A DNA stretch of 42,460 nt from Phycisphaerales bacterium (GTDB lineage Bacteria; Planctomycetota; Phycisphaerae; Phycisphaerales; UBA1924), in NCBI GenBank assembly GCA_013360675.1, contig JABWBB010000021.1, positions 1 through 42,460 on the forward strand, read 5' to 3'. Numbering within the stretch: the first letter of the stretch is position 1; the number at the start of each line of letters is the position of its first letter. The translations under genes and the position numbers were made by a program. The notes under the pieces were generated by a model that did not search any database, was not told where the DNA came from, and saw only the letters and a list, made by a program, of their open reading frames with translations. Shown here one piece after another: positions 15,589 to 23,578 of this stretch.

Positions 15589-17031
15589 TCAGCAGCCCTC
15601 GTTCCATCGCTCGAAGAACTCGCGCACGTCGGCGTCGTCGGGCGTGCCGCCGCTGGCGTTGACGTCCGCCGCCGGCCGCCCGTCGTTCCAGGCCTGGAAG
15701 AACGCGTCCACGTCCGCCTCATCGGGCACGCCGCCCGAACAGTTGAAATCGCCCACGCACAGCGTCAGCACCGCGGGCTCGGTGGTCACACTCCCGCACG
15801 CGTTCGACACGCGGCAGGTGTACACCGCCGCGTGCAGCGCGATCGCGTTCGCGATCACCAGCGTCGGGTTGGTCTGCCCCGCCAGATTCTGGCCGTTGCG
15901 ACGCCACTGGTACGCCAGCGGCGTGCCTCCCGTCGCCTGCACGCTGAACTCCACACGCTGACGCACGCACGCCTCGACGCTCTGCGGCTGGGCCGTGATC
16001 TGCGGGCACTCCACCACGCCCGACGCGCGGAACCAGTTCGCCGCCAACGGCGAGGCCAGCAGATGCTCGAGGAGCAAGCGCCCCACCTTTTCCCGCGCGC
16101 CCGAGGCCGGGTGCGTCCCGTCCGCCGCAAAGTCCGCGCACACATACGTCAGCCCGTCCGATCGCGCGATCAATCCGTCAGCCCACAGGTCGGGCCCCCA
16201 CGCCAGCAGCGGCGCCACGCTCGACGCATAACTCAGATCTCCTGCCCTGGCGTCCACGCCCTCGCCACGCATCTGGCGGATCTGCGCCTCGATCGCCCAC
16301 TTCACGCCAAACCCGCTCTCATACGCGAAGGGCTCGGGGTTGAGTGTGGTGCTTGCATACCCCGCGTAGATCCGGTTCGATACGAACGCCACCCGCAGGT
16401 TCGGGTAGCGCGCCTTCGCCGCCCGCGCGATGTCCCCGATCTGCCGCACCAGCGTGAAGGCGTCGGCCTGCGCGCTGGGCAGCGAGACGTTCGGCCCCGC
16501 GTTGGCCACCTTGATCCAGACCGCCTGCACCTGCGCCTCGCTCAGCCCGGCGGGCGCAAGCCGCGTGTCGCGCACCCGGTCATAGTTCTGATCCGTGGGC
16601 GCGTCCCACGTCGAAGCGGTCTGCCCCCCCGCCGCTCCGTCCACGATGCTCAGCGACGTGTGGTTCACCCCCGGGTGCGCCAGCGCCTGCCCGATAAACG
16701 AGAAACTCTCGCAGTTGGGGAACGACCCGCCGCAGAACTCCTGCGTCGTGTTCGACATCCCGATCGACAGCAGCACCATCCGCCCGCCCGCGCTGGGCGC
16801 CCCCGCGGCATCGCGCGGCACGATCGCCCCGGCCTGCGTCACCCCCGCCTGCAGATGATCCGGCGGGATCGCATTCGACCCACCCGGGTACAGCCCCCCT
16901 GGGTACTGCCCCAGATACAGCCCCGAGCCAAGGTCGCTCAGCGGCGTCAGCCCGACCGAGGTCCGCGCACAGTCGGCGGCAACACCGACCGACGCCACAA
17001 CAGTAACGCACGCAAGGCCTATCCAGCGCAT
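15589..17031 (-). CDS. SGNH-hydrolase-like secreted protein with Ig-like domain and GC-type dockerin
   Basis: The start at 17031 gives a signal peptide (MRWIGLACVTVVASVGVA) with GGGAG eight bases upstream; the frame is open to 17109 but lacks comparable support. In the 480-aa product, residues ~84-330 look like an SGNH/GDSL-type fold: VLLSIGMSNT carries a candidate nucleophile Ser93, GGQTAS follows, and DGTHPASG (Asp304, His307) matches the usual Asp-x-x-His near the C-terminal end. Such enzymes are esterases or carbohydrate deacetylases; the substrate is unknown. Residues ~343-424 form an Ig-like domain (ITAQPQSVEACVRQRVEFSV, YQWRRNG, YTCRVSNACGSVTT). Residues 425-480 are the GC-type dockerin. 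The ribosome site lies inside a perfect 10-bp hairpin (17039-17062). Confidence 0.75.
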   Translation of the reverse strand: MRWIGLACVTVVASVGVAADCARTSVGLTPLSDLGSGLYLGQYPGGLYPGGSNAIPPDHLQAGVTQAGAIVPRDAAGAPSAGGRMVLLSIGMSNTTQEFCGGSFPNCESFSFIGQALAHPGVNHTSLSIVDGAAGGQTASTWDAPTDQNYDRVRDTRLAPAGLSEAQVQAVWIKVANAGPNVSLPSAQADAFTLVRQIGDIARAAKARYPNLRVAFVSNRIYAGYASTTLNPEPFAYESGFGVKWAIEAQIRQMRGEGVDARAGDLSYASSVAPLLAWGPDLWADGLIARSDGLTYVCADFAADGTHPASGAREKVGRLLLEHLLASPLAANWFRASGVVECPQITAQPQSVEACVRQRVEFSVQATGGTPLAYQWRRNGQNLAGQTNPTLVIANAIALHAAVYTCRVSNACGSVTTEPAVLTLCVGDFNCSGGVPDEADVDAFFQAWNDGRPAADVNASGGTPDDADVREFFERWNEGC

Positions 17032-17038
17032 GGCGAAA

Positions 17039-17062
17039 CTCCCATCCGACCCCGGATGGGAG
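17039..17062 (-). promoter_or_regulatory. Perfect hairpin covering the ribosome binding site of the SGNH-like gene
   Basis: Ten-base perfect arms CTCCCATCCG (17039-17048) and CGGATGGGAG (17053-17062) enclose a 4-base loop. On the minus-strand mRNA the 3' arm contains the GGGAG Shine-Dalgarno sequence, 7-8 bases before the ATG at 17031. Folding would hide the ribosome site. It could also serve as a terminator for the gene ending at 17118, but only TTTCG follows it. Confidence 0.6.
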
Positions 17063-17117
17063 AAACGCCCCATGAGCCTTCGTATTGCCGGCAAGGGCCG
17101 GAGATACACCCCGAGGT

Positions 17118-19367
17118 TCAGCAGCCCGAGTTCCAGAGATCGAAGTAAAGGGCCACGTCCGCGTCGTCCGGCACACCGCCGCTCCCGTTCACGTCAGCAC
17201 TCGGGTCCCCGGCGTTCCAGGCCTCGAAGAACGCGGCCACGTCGGCATCGTCGGGAACGCCCCCCGAGCAGTTGAAATCCGCCTGGCAGAGCACGAGCGC
17301 GCCGGGGTTGCTCACCGCAGAGCCCGCGCAGGCATACGCGGACGCACGCAGCCGGAACCGGATCGTGCCCGAGTGCGAACCCAGGAACACGTTCGATATG
17401 GAGAGCGTCGAGGTCGTCTCGCCGCTGACGTCGCAGAACATATTGCTGAACGGGTCCCAGATCGTGGGGCCCACCACATCCTCCCACTGGTCGCTGCCCT
17501 CGGGCGACTCAAACTGCCAGCGATAGGCATAGGTCCCGCTCCCGCTCACCGACGCCGCCAGCGATCCGCCTCCCGTCGCGCAGAACGACGAGGTCCCGGG
17601 GTGCGACACGAAGATCGGCGCCGGATTGGTGGTCACCATCCCCGGCTCGCTCGTCACGCTCCCGCAGGCGTTGGTCACCACCACCCGATAGCGCCCCGTG
17701 CGATCGCAGAAGGTCGGCTCGTACATCCCGATCCGCAACTGGTTCGTGCGCGTCCCCTCGTAGGCGAACGTCTGGCTGAATCCCGTGTAGTCCCCGCCCC
17801 AGAGCGGGAAGTTCGTGCACTCGTCGACCAGGTCGATCCACTGCCCTGGGTTGTTGGGGTCCTCGCGCTGCCACTGATACGACAGCGGGAACGATCCCGA
17901 CGCCGACACGTTCAACGCCGCGCCGAAGGGGTAAAACGTCGAGACCTCCCAGAAGGGCTGGGCCGTGCCGATCCGGGGCGCGTCGCACGCGACGCCCGTT
18001 CCGTCGAGATACAGAATCCCGCTGGTGAACGTCACGTGGCTCTCGGCCCCGTTGGTGCAGGTATTCCGACGATCCATGATCGTCACCAGCATCCGGTTCC
18101 CGTCCGCGCTGATCCCGCGCGTGTGCATCAGGTGGAACCCCTCCGCCAGCATCGGGTTGGTCGGATCGATCGACGCGATGTAGTCCGCCAGATCGAGCGG
18201 CACGCCGTTGTTGAGCGTCGGCCGCCAGATGAACGGCCTCGAGGTGCCCGTCGGGCCCAGCGCGTTGTACTGCGCCGTCCCGATGATCGTGTTCCCGTCA
18301 TCGCTGATCGCCGACGGATACAACGCCACCAGGATGTCGATCGCCAGCCCCTGGTCACGGTCGACCGGGCGTCCCAGGTTCTGCGGCTGCCACGAGTGGT
18401 CCGGCTGACGCACCCAGCGCACCAGCTTGATCCCGCCCGATCCAAAGATCGCCTGATTGAACTGCGTGCTGGGTTGCCCCGCGATCACCGTCCCCGGCCC
18501 GTTCACCGGCCAGATCGTCGAGTTGCTCCAGTACGGATCCAGCAGCGTCTGCACCCCGTTGGTCCAGACGCACAGCCGCCGCCCGGACCAGAACCCACCC
18601 TGCCCATCCGGGATCGGCCCCAGGTCGTACCCGGTGATCACGCTCCCGTCGTGATTCACGCGATCCGCCCGCGTCGTCGTCGATCCCGAACTCGAAGTCA
18701 ACCCGAGAAACTGCCCCGTCTGCGAGTCGTAGCGGAAGGCATAGAAGTTCCCGCACAGGCCAAACCCCGGCCCCCCGCTCGAGTGCAGCAGCGGTGCCCA
18801 CCACGCCCCGCCCACGATGTATCGCCCATCCCCCGAGATGTCATACGGCGAGGCGATCGTGCCGTCGCAGCGCGTCCCGCCATACCACCGTCCCGTCCCC
18901 GGGTCCTGGAGCCGATCGAACGAGCCTGTGTTGATCCATCCCGTCGATGACGAGTACCAGAACGCGTTGGTCGGGACCCAGCACGGATTCTCCGGCGGTC
19001 GAGGTTCTCCCGGCGTGCATCCGGGCAGATTCGCAAAGCAATACCCGTTGAAGCAGTTCAGATCGCCCCAGTTCTCGTCATTCCGCAGGTTCGACACCAG
19101 ATTCGTCAGGTCCGATGACCCGCGCACCATCTCCGGTGTCGCATACATCCCCGGCATGCGCGTGAATCCGACACCACGCTCCCAGAGATACGGCACGTAG
19201 TGCGCCGTCGGGCCCGCCGTCCATTCCACCAGACGACCCACCGATTTATTGCCGCTCGCGTCCAGATCTTCCGCGGCGGGCGTGATCACGAGCCGGGGCT
19301 GCGCGAACGCCGTCGTGCCCATCGCCGTCACCAGCATCGCCGACAGGAACGCGTTTCCATTCTTCAT
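17118..19367 (-). CDS. Secreted propeller/Ig-like protein with GC-type dockerin
   Basis: AGGAGG six bases before the ATG at 19367 makes this start better than the adjacent ATG at 19370 or the upstream one at 19394. The 749-aa product has a signal peptide (MKNGNAFLSAMLVTAMGTTAFAQ). The first ~400 residues contain recurring phrases such as DISGDGRYIVGG, VNHDGSVITGYD, AISDDGNTIIGTA and GISADGNRMLVT, the 'S-x-DG...I.G' pattern of HAF-type or propeller-like repeats in secreted proteins. Two Ig-like segments follow (PLSYQWQRED...YRVVVTNACGSVTSEPG; TYAYRWQFES...). The last ~55 residues are the GC-type dockerin, ending WNSGC. No catalytic site is seen; binding or adhesion is likely. It lies head-to-tail with the SGNH-like gene. 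Confidence 0.7.
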   Translation of the reverse strand: MKNGNAFLSAMLVTAMGTTAFAQPRLVITPAAEDLDASGNKSVGRLVEWTAGPTAHYVPYLWERGVGFTRMPGMYATPEMVRGSSDLTNLVSNLRNDENWGDLNCFNGYCFANLPGCTPGEPRPPENPCWVPTNAFWYSSSTGWINTGSFDRLQDPGTGRWYGGTRCDGTIASPYDISGDGRYIVGGAWWAPLLHSSGGPGFGLCGNFYAFRYDSQTGQFLGLTSSSGSTTTRADRVNHDGSVITGYDLGPIPDGQGGFWSGRRLCVWTNGVQTLLDPYWSNSTIWPVNGPGTVIAGQPSTQFNQAIFGSGGIKLVRWVRQPDHSWQPQNLGRPVDRDQGLAIDILVALYPSAISDDGNTIIGTAQYNALGPTGTSRPFIWRPTLNNGVPLDLADYIASIDPTNPMLAEGFHLMHTRGISADGNRMLVTIMDRRNTCTNGAESHVTFTSGILYLDGTGVACDAPRIGTAQPFWEVSTFYPFGAALNVSASGSFPLSYQWQREDPNNPGQWIDLVDECTNFPLWGGDYTGFSQTFAYEGTRTNQLRIGMYEPTFCDRTGRYRVVVTNACGSVTSEPGMVTTNPAPIFVSHPGTSSFCATGGGSLAASVSGSGTYAYRWQFESPEGSDQWEDVVGPTIWDPFSNMFCDVSGETTSTLSISNVFLGSHSGTIRFRLRASAYACAGSAVSNPGALVLCQADFNCSGGVPDDADVAAFFEAWNAGDPSADVNGSGGVPDDADVALYFDLWNSGC

Positions 19368-19407
19368 CATCGTCCTCCTAAGGGGCCAGCCCACGCGCCC
19401 CGGACCT

Positions 19408-19443
19408 TAAAAACGACGCCGGCGCGTTCCCGCGACGGCGACG
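19408..19443 (-). terminator. Rho-independent terminator of the PEP-CTERM-like gene at 19463
   Basis: On the minus strand CGCCG-T-CGCG, loop GGAA, CGCG-C-CGGCG is followed by TCGTTTTTAAGG. It begins about 20 bases past the stop at 19463 and separates this gene from the propeller/Ig gene downstream. Confidence 0.7.
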
Positions 19444-19462
19444 TGGATCACAAGAGGTTCAA

Positions 19463-20116
19463 TCAGGCGCGACGACGACGCACCGCCGCCAACGAGCCCA
19501 TCGCCAACAGCCCGAGCGTGCCCGGCGTCGGGATGCCGCGGATCTTGATCGCCGCATCCACGGTCGTGTCCTGCCAGCCCGAGGGGAAGCCGCCCACGGC
19601 GAAACTCCGCGAGTTGGTGCCCGTCGGGTTCGCCGAGGCGATGCCCAGTTCCGGACCCCACGGCCCCGCCGCCGCCGACGGCGTGATCCCGATCCAGTAC
19701 TCGCCCGCCGCCAGCGGGATGCTGAGACCGCTCGCCGTCACTTCGGCATAGGCCTGCTGCACGATCGGGTCGAAGAAGAGCACCGCGCTCATAGGGATGA
19801 GCGACCCACCCGGGTTGATGGTTGGCATCGCGCCGGTCTTGGGCTGCACGTACAGGCGCCCCTGCGTGACGGACTGGGACCAGTCGCCGAGAATCTGCGA
19901 GTAGTACATCGAGATGCTCGTCATGGTCCACCCGCCCGCGGGCACCGTCACGTCCGCCACGGTGTAGACCGTCGAGCCGAAGGGCGGCGAGCCCGAGATC
20001 GAGTTGTAAAACCCGCTGGCGTTCCAGTCGAGTTGCGACTGATCCCACAGCGTCGTCTGCGCCTGAGCCGCACCGGCCAACGCCATGACCATCCCGATTG
20101 CCATTGCCTTGTTCAT
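19463..20116 (-). CDS. Secreted protein with PEP-CTERM-like tail
   Basis: The start is placed at 20116, where AGGAG lies eight bases upstream and the product begins MNKAMAIGMVMALAGAAQA, a signal peptide. The 217-aa mature part is beta-rich (VYTVADVTVPAGGWTMTSISMYYSQ, GLSIPLAAGEYWIGITPSA), a pattern typical of planctomycete PEP-CTERM proteins of unknown function. The C-terminus IPTPGTLGLLAMGSLAAVRRRRA is a Pro-Thr-Pro-Gly motif, hydrophobic helix and Arg run, as in PEP-CTERM/exosortase-type tails. It carries this tag although the four genes downstream on the same strand use the GC dockerin. A terminator follows. No enzymatic role is suggested. Confidence 0.7.
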   Translation of the reverse strand: MNKAMAIGMVMALAGAAQAQTTLWDQSQLDWNASGFYNSISGSPPFGSTVYTVADVTVPAGGWTMTSISMYYSQILGDWSQSVTQGRLYVQPKTGAMPTINPGGSLIPMSAVLFFDPIVQQAYAEVTASGLSIPLAAGEYWIGITPSAAAGPWGPELGIASANPTGTNSRSFAVGGFPSGWQDTTVDAAIKIRGIPTPGTLGLLAMGSLAAVRRRRA

Positions 20117-20359
20117 GCCTGTCTCTCCTGAATGCCCGCTCACGCCGCCCCGGCCATCACGCGATGCCCGTCACGACCTGCGATGTACACGCGACGGCTT
20201 CGGCACCCTCAATCACACCAAAAGCCATCTCGCAACACGAATCTAGTTACTGGTCCCCACCCCGTCAAGATTCCATTTGGAAAATCAACGAAAATTCTAA
20301 CCGTGCGTACCCGCGTCGCTTTATCCCCTGTATCATGCACCCACGGAGAGGCATGACGC

Positions 20360-21559
20360 ATGAGCCACGAGACCTTTGAAACCGAGTGCGCCCAGGTGGT
20401 TTCCCGCCTGAAATCCGCCCTGATCGAACTCTTCGATGCAGGTCATGAAAACCCCCAGCAGCCCCAGGATGTCTCCCGCAGCCTTGGAATTAACAAAACC
20501 CTCACATGGAGCATCTCACGCCTTCTGGAAGCGCCCAGCGCGATCGAGGCCATTCCCTTCATTCCCGGCGCGGGGTCGATCGCCAAGGTGGCCGACGCCT
20601 TTCCCAAGAGCCCGCAGCTCATCGAGGCCAAGCTCAAGGTGCGCCAAGCCGCCAACGAGTACGACGCGATGATCGCCCGTCACGCGGGAGACCGAGCCAC
20701 GCTCGAACTGATTCTGGACAACATCCTCACCGATGAGGGGGATCGCCTGGGTCTCAGCCGTCGGCTTACCTTCCGCGGCAACAGTGGGATCTGCGGCGTG
20801 CAGGCCAAGGCACGCCTGACCACCTGGATCATCGTCCCCAACGCCGACAATCCCGACCGCCTCGATCTGGTCACAATCCGCGGCTACGTCAACGTGCGGC
20901 GTCTGCGCCCCAGCGTGGAGTGGCCCATCTTCAAAGTGCGCGTCTGGGATGACTCGCCCTCATCCAACCTCGAACGCTGGAGGCCCGTCGATCGCTCGAG
21001 CGAGGACGGCGTTCCGCTGCTGCGAGAGTTCTGCCGCGGCGAACTCCCCCCCATCGACGTCACCGACAACGCCAAGGGACGCGACTTCGTCGTCCGCAGC
21101 GGGCCCATCGGCAATGCGGCGTCGTTCGACTGCTTCACCGCCGAATACATGCGCGGGGATGTTCCCCGTTATCGCAGCGACGGAGACGACACCGGCGAAG
21201 TGGGGACCAGCATCACCACGCCGTGCGAGCACCTGGTCTTCGATCTGCTCTATCACGCGTCGCTCAAGGAGTGCGCCAAGTCCGAGTCGATGATCTTCGG
21301 CGAGACCTTCGCCCAGGGTCAGCGCACCCCGGCGACGCACGACCCGCGCGAACTCCCAATCCCGACGCGCCTGACCGAGATCGCCGGGAAACCCCCCGCC
21401 GTCGCCACCCCGCTGATCCCCCGCTACGCCGACATGACTCAACGCGTGCTCGACGAGATCGGGATCAACCCGGCGGAGCTCCGCGGCCTTCGTCTAGAGT
21501 TGGATTACCCCCCGCTGAACTCGCAGCTGCTCATCCGTTTTCCGCTCGAGACCCGATAA
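20360..21559 (+). CDS. Unrecognised 399-aa cytoplasmic protein with possible N-terminal helix-turn-helix
   Basis: No known family was recognised. There is no signal peptide or membrane segment. Residues ~36-58 (QDVSRSLGINKTLTWSISRLL) have the length and spacing of a helix-turn-helix, followed by a helical region (~60-110) and a mixed alpha/beta body with YVNVRRLRPSVEWPIFKVRVWDD. The layout suggests a DNA-binding regulator with a large ligand or dimer domain, but this is inference. GGAG-AGG lies about eight bases before the ATG; an overlapping ATG at 20353 is in another frame and opens no long ORF. The 215-base spacer to the divergent PEP-CTERM-like gene includes an A/T-rich stretch (about 20230-20305) suited to promoters. 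It may regulate its secreted-protein neighbours; nothing in the sequence proves this. Confidence 0.6.
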   Translation: MSHETFETECAQVVSRLKSALIELFDAGHENPQQPQDVSRSLGINKTLTWSISRLLEAPSAIEAIPFIPGAGSIAKVADAFPKSPQLIEAKLKVRQAANEYDAMIARHAGDRATLELILDNILTDEGDRLGLSRRLTFRGNSGICGVQAKARLTTWIIVPNADNPDRLDLVTIRGYVNVRRLRPSVEWPIFKVRVWDDSPSSNLERWRPVDRSSEDGVPLLREFCRGELPPIDVTDNAKGRDFVVRSGPIGNAASFDCFTAEYMRGDVPRYRSDGDDTGEVGTSITTPCEHLVFDLLYHASLKECAKSESMIFGETFAQGQRTPATHDPRELPIPTRLTEIAGKPPAVATPLIPRYADMTQRVLDEIGINPAELRGLRLELDYPPLNSQLLIRFPLETR

Positions 21560-21631
21560 TCGCACGCTCCTCCCCGCGTTGGTCCGCCCGCCTCGCAATT
21601 CATGATTGAGTAATATCAGCAATTGAATAGA

Positions 21632-21656
21632 CTCCTCGGGTACGCCCACGGAGGAG
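21632..21656 (+). promoter_or_regulatory. Short hairpin overlapping the ribosome site of the tail-fibre-like gene
   Basis: CTCCTC (21632-21637) can pair with GAGGAG (21651-21656), which is the Shine-Dalgarno sequence of the gene starting at 21665. The 6-bp stem with a 13-base loop is modest and could be chance, but it repeats the pattern seen at other secreted-protein genes here. Confidence 0.25.
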
Positions 21657-21664
21657 ATTCACCC

Positions 21665-23503
21665 ATGTTTCGTCAGATCGTGCTCACGCTCGCGTTGTGT
21701 GCTGCGCTCGGCGGCATCGCGCCCATCGCTCATGCACAGTCGTTGCCCACCACCTACCAGGGGCGTCTGTCCTTGGGCGGCAACCCCGCCAACGGGATCT
21801 ACGACTTCGTCTTCCGGGTCTTCGACGACCTGCCCATCGGCGCACCCGACAACCAGATCGGCGCTTCGATCAATCGAACGCTCACGGTCGTCGGCGGGCT
21901 CTTCACCACCGAGTTCAACTTCAGCCCTGGCACGTTCAACGGCTCGACACGCTGGCTGCAGATCGAGGTTCGCCCCAGCGGCGGCGGTGCGTACACCACG
22001 CTCTCGCCGCGCCAGACCTTGAGCGCCGCGCCACAGGCCAATGTTGCCGAGAGCCTCATCCTTCCATATTTCGACGCGGGCTCGCCTTCATCTCCCTCGG
22101 GCTACGTCCTGTCGATCTTGAACAACACGGCCTCCGGGGCGGGCATCGGCGGCTTTGGCCCGACCTGGGGCGTCGTCGGCCAGGCTGGTGTGATTACGGT
22201 CTATCCCTCCCTCACGACCCCGGCCGGAATCACCGGGATCGGTACCGGTGCGGGCGTCACGGGGGCCAGCGAAAACGGCTACGGCGTCGTCGGCGGCTCC
22301 ATCACCGGCACGGGCGGGTACTTCATCGTTCCGAACGCATCTCTCCATACCGCCAAGGCCCTTGAGGCACGGGTCATGGGCCCCAACGCTGGCTCCGCGG
22401 GTGAGTTCGTCAATACCCATGCGCTCAACGCCAACCCGACCTTGCGTGTGACCAACGCCGCGGTCAACTTCGGCGCCGTCGCCATCCACGCCACCAACTC
22501 CGCCCCCACGTCCAACGCCTACGTCATCCGCGCCGAACAACTCTCGACAACAGGCTCCGCCATCTACGCCACCACCGCCGGTACCGGCGTCGGCGTCACG
22601 GGCCTCAGCATCGGCGGCATCGGTGTCTTCGCCAACGGCGGCGGGCCCAACGGCACGGGGGTCGAGGCCTGGGGCTGGGGCACCGGCAGCGCCGTCCGCG
22701 CCGACGGCCGCAGCGGCGCCGACGGCATCTGGGCCACCTCCACCAACATCGCGGGCCGATTCAGCACGGTTCAGGCCTCCAATCCCAACCCCACCGTCCT
22801 CGCCGAAAACTATTCCACCCAGGCCAATGTCTCCGCGGTCAATGGCGTCATCAACATCACCACCCCCGGGGTCTTTTCCGCGGGCGTGCGCGGCGAGAAC
22901 CGCGGCACCGGCGGCGCGGGCGTCGGCGTCTACGGCTCGCACGCCGGGAACGGGTACGGCGTTTACGGCACCGCCACCGGTGCCACAGGTCATGCCGGCT
23001 ACTTCCAGGGGCGCGTCAATGTCACCGGCGCGCTCACCAAGGGCAGCGGCACCTTCAAGATCGATCACCCCCTCGACCCCGAGAACAAGTTCCTCTCCCA
23101 CTCCTTCGTCGAGAGCCCCGACATGATGAACGTCTACAACGGGAACATCCGAACCGACGAGGGGGGCCTCGCCGTCGTCGAACTCCCCGCCTACTTCGAG
23201 GCCCTCAACCGCGAGTTCCGCTACCAGCTCACCGTCATCGACGAGAGCGACAACGACTTCATCTTCGCCAAGGTCCTGCGCCCCGTCGCCAGCAACCGCT
23301 TCGTCATCAAAACCAGCCAGCCCGACACCCTCGTTTCGTGGCAGGTCACGGGCATCCGCCAGGACGCCTTCGCCAGGGCCAACCCCGTCGTGCCCGAGGT
23401 CGAGAAGACCAAGGCCGAGCGGGGGCGTTACCTCCACCCCGAGGCCTTCGGCCTGCCCGCCAGCCGCGGCCTGATTCAGGATGCGCTCCAGGCCGACAAG
23501 TAA
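21665..23503 (+). CDS. Secreted tail-fibre-like repeat protein
   Basis: The start at 21665 follows GGAGGAG by eight bases and gives a signal peptide (MFRQIVLTLALCAALGGIAPIAHAQ). The 612-aa product opens with TTYQGRLSLGGNPANGIYDFVFRVFD and LSPRQTLSAAPQA, an N-terminal module common in planctomycete and Bacteroidetes-type surface proteins. The middle holds Gly-rich degenerate repeats (GVGVTGLSIGGIGVFANGGG, GVGVYGSHAGNGYGVYGTAT) like the beta-prism or triple-spiral parts of phage tail fibres. The C-terminal block from ~470 (FKIDHPLDPENKFLSHSFVE, SPDMMNVYNGN, VSWQVTGIRQDAFA, YLHPE) is a strongly conserved module found at the end of many bacterial fibre-like proteins. It is probably an exported trimeric fibre or adhesin; no dockerin or PEP tail is present. 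Confidence 0.7.
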   Translation: MFRQIVLTLALCAALGGIAPIAHAQSLPTTYQGRLSLGGNPANGIYDFVFRVFDDLPIGAPDNQIGASINRTLTVVGGLFTTEFNFSPGTFNGSTRWLQIEVRPSGGGAYTTLSPRQTLSAAPQANVAESLILPYFDAGSPSSPSGYVLSILNNTASGAGIGGFGPTWGVVGQAGVITVYPSLTTPAGITGIGTGAGVTGASENGYGVVGGSITGTGGYFIVPNASLHTAKALEARVMGPNAGSAGEFVNTHALNANPTLRVTNAAVNFGAVAIHATNSAPTSNAYVIRAEQLSTTGSAIYATTAGTGVGVTGLSIGGIGVFANGGGPNGTGVEAWGWGTGSAVRADGRSGADGIWATSTNIAGRFSTVQASNPNPTVLAENYSTQANVSAVNGVINITTPGVFSAGVRGENRGTGGAGVGVYGSHAGNGYGVYGTATGATGHAGYFQGRVNVTGALTKGSGTFKIDHPLDPENKFLSHSFVESPDMMNVYNGNIRTDEGGLAVVELPAYFEALNREFRYQLTVIDESDNDFIFAKVLRPVASNRFVIKTSQPDTLVSWQVTGIRQDAFARANPVVPEVEKTKAERGRYLHPEAFGLPASRGLIQDALQADK

Positions 23504-23578
23504 GCCCACGAAACCGGGCGTTATTCACAGGCACGATCGCTCACCGACAGGCGAAGCGGAGTTCGTAGACTGGCCGCG

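Noticed and set aside
17085..18950. 621-codon plus-strand frame opposite the propeller/Ig gene
   Set aside because: Shadow composition without motifs; the minus-strand product has a signal peptide, Ig-like domains and a dockerin.
22088..23509. 473-codon minus-strand frame opposite the fibre-like gene
   Set aside because: Gly/Val/Asp-rich shadow; the plus-strand product has a signal peptide and a conserved C-terminal block.
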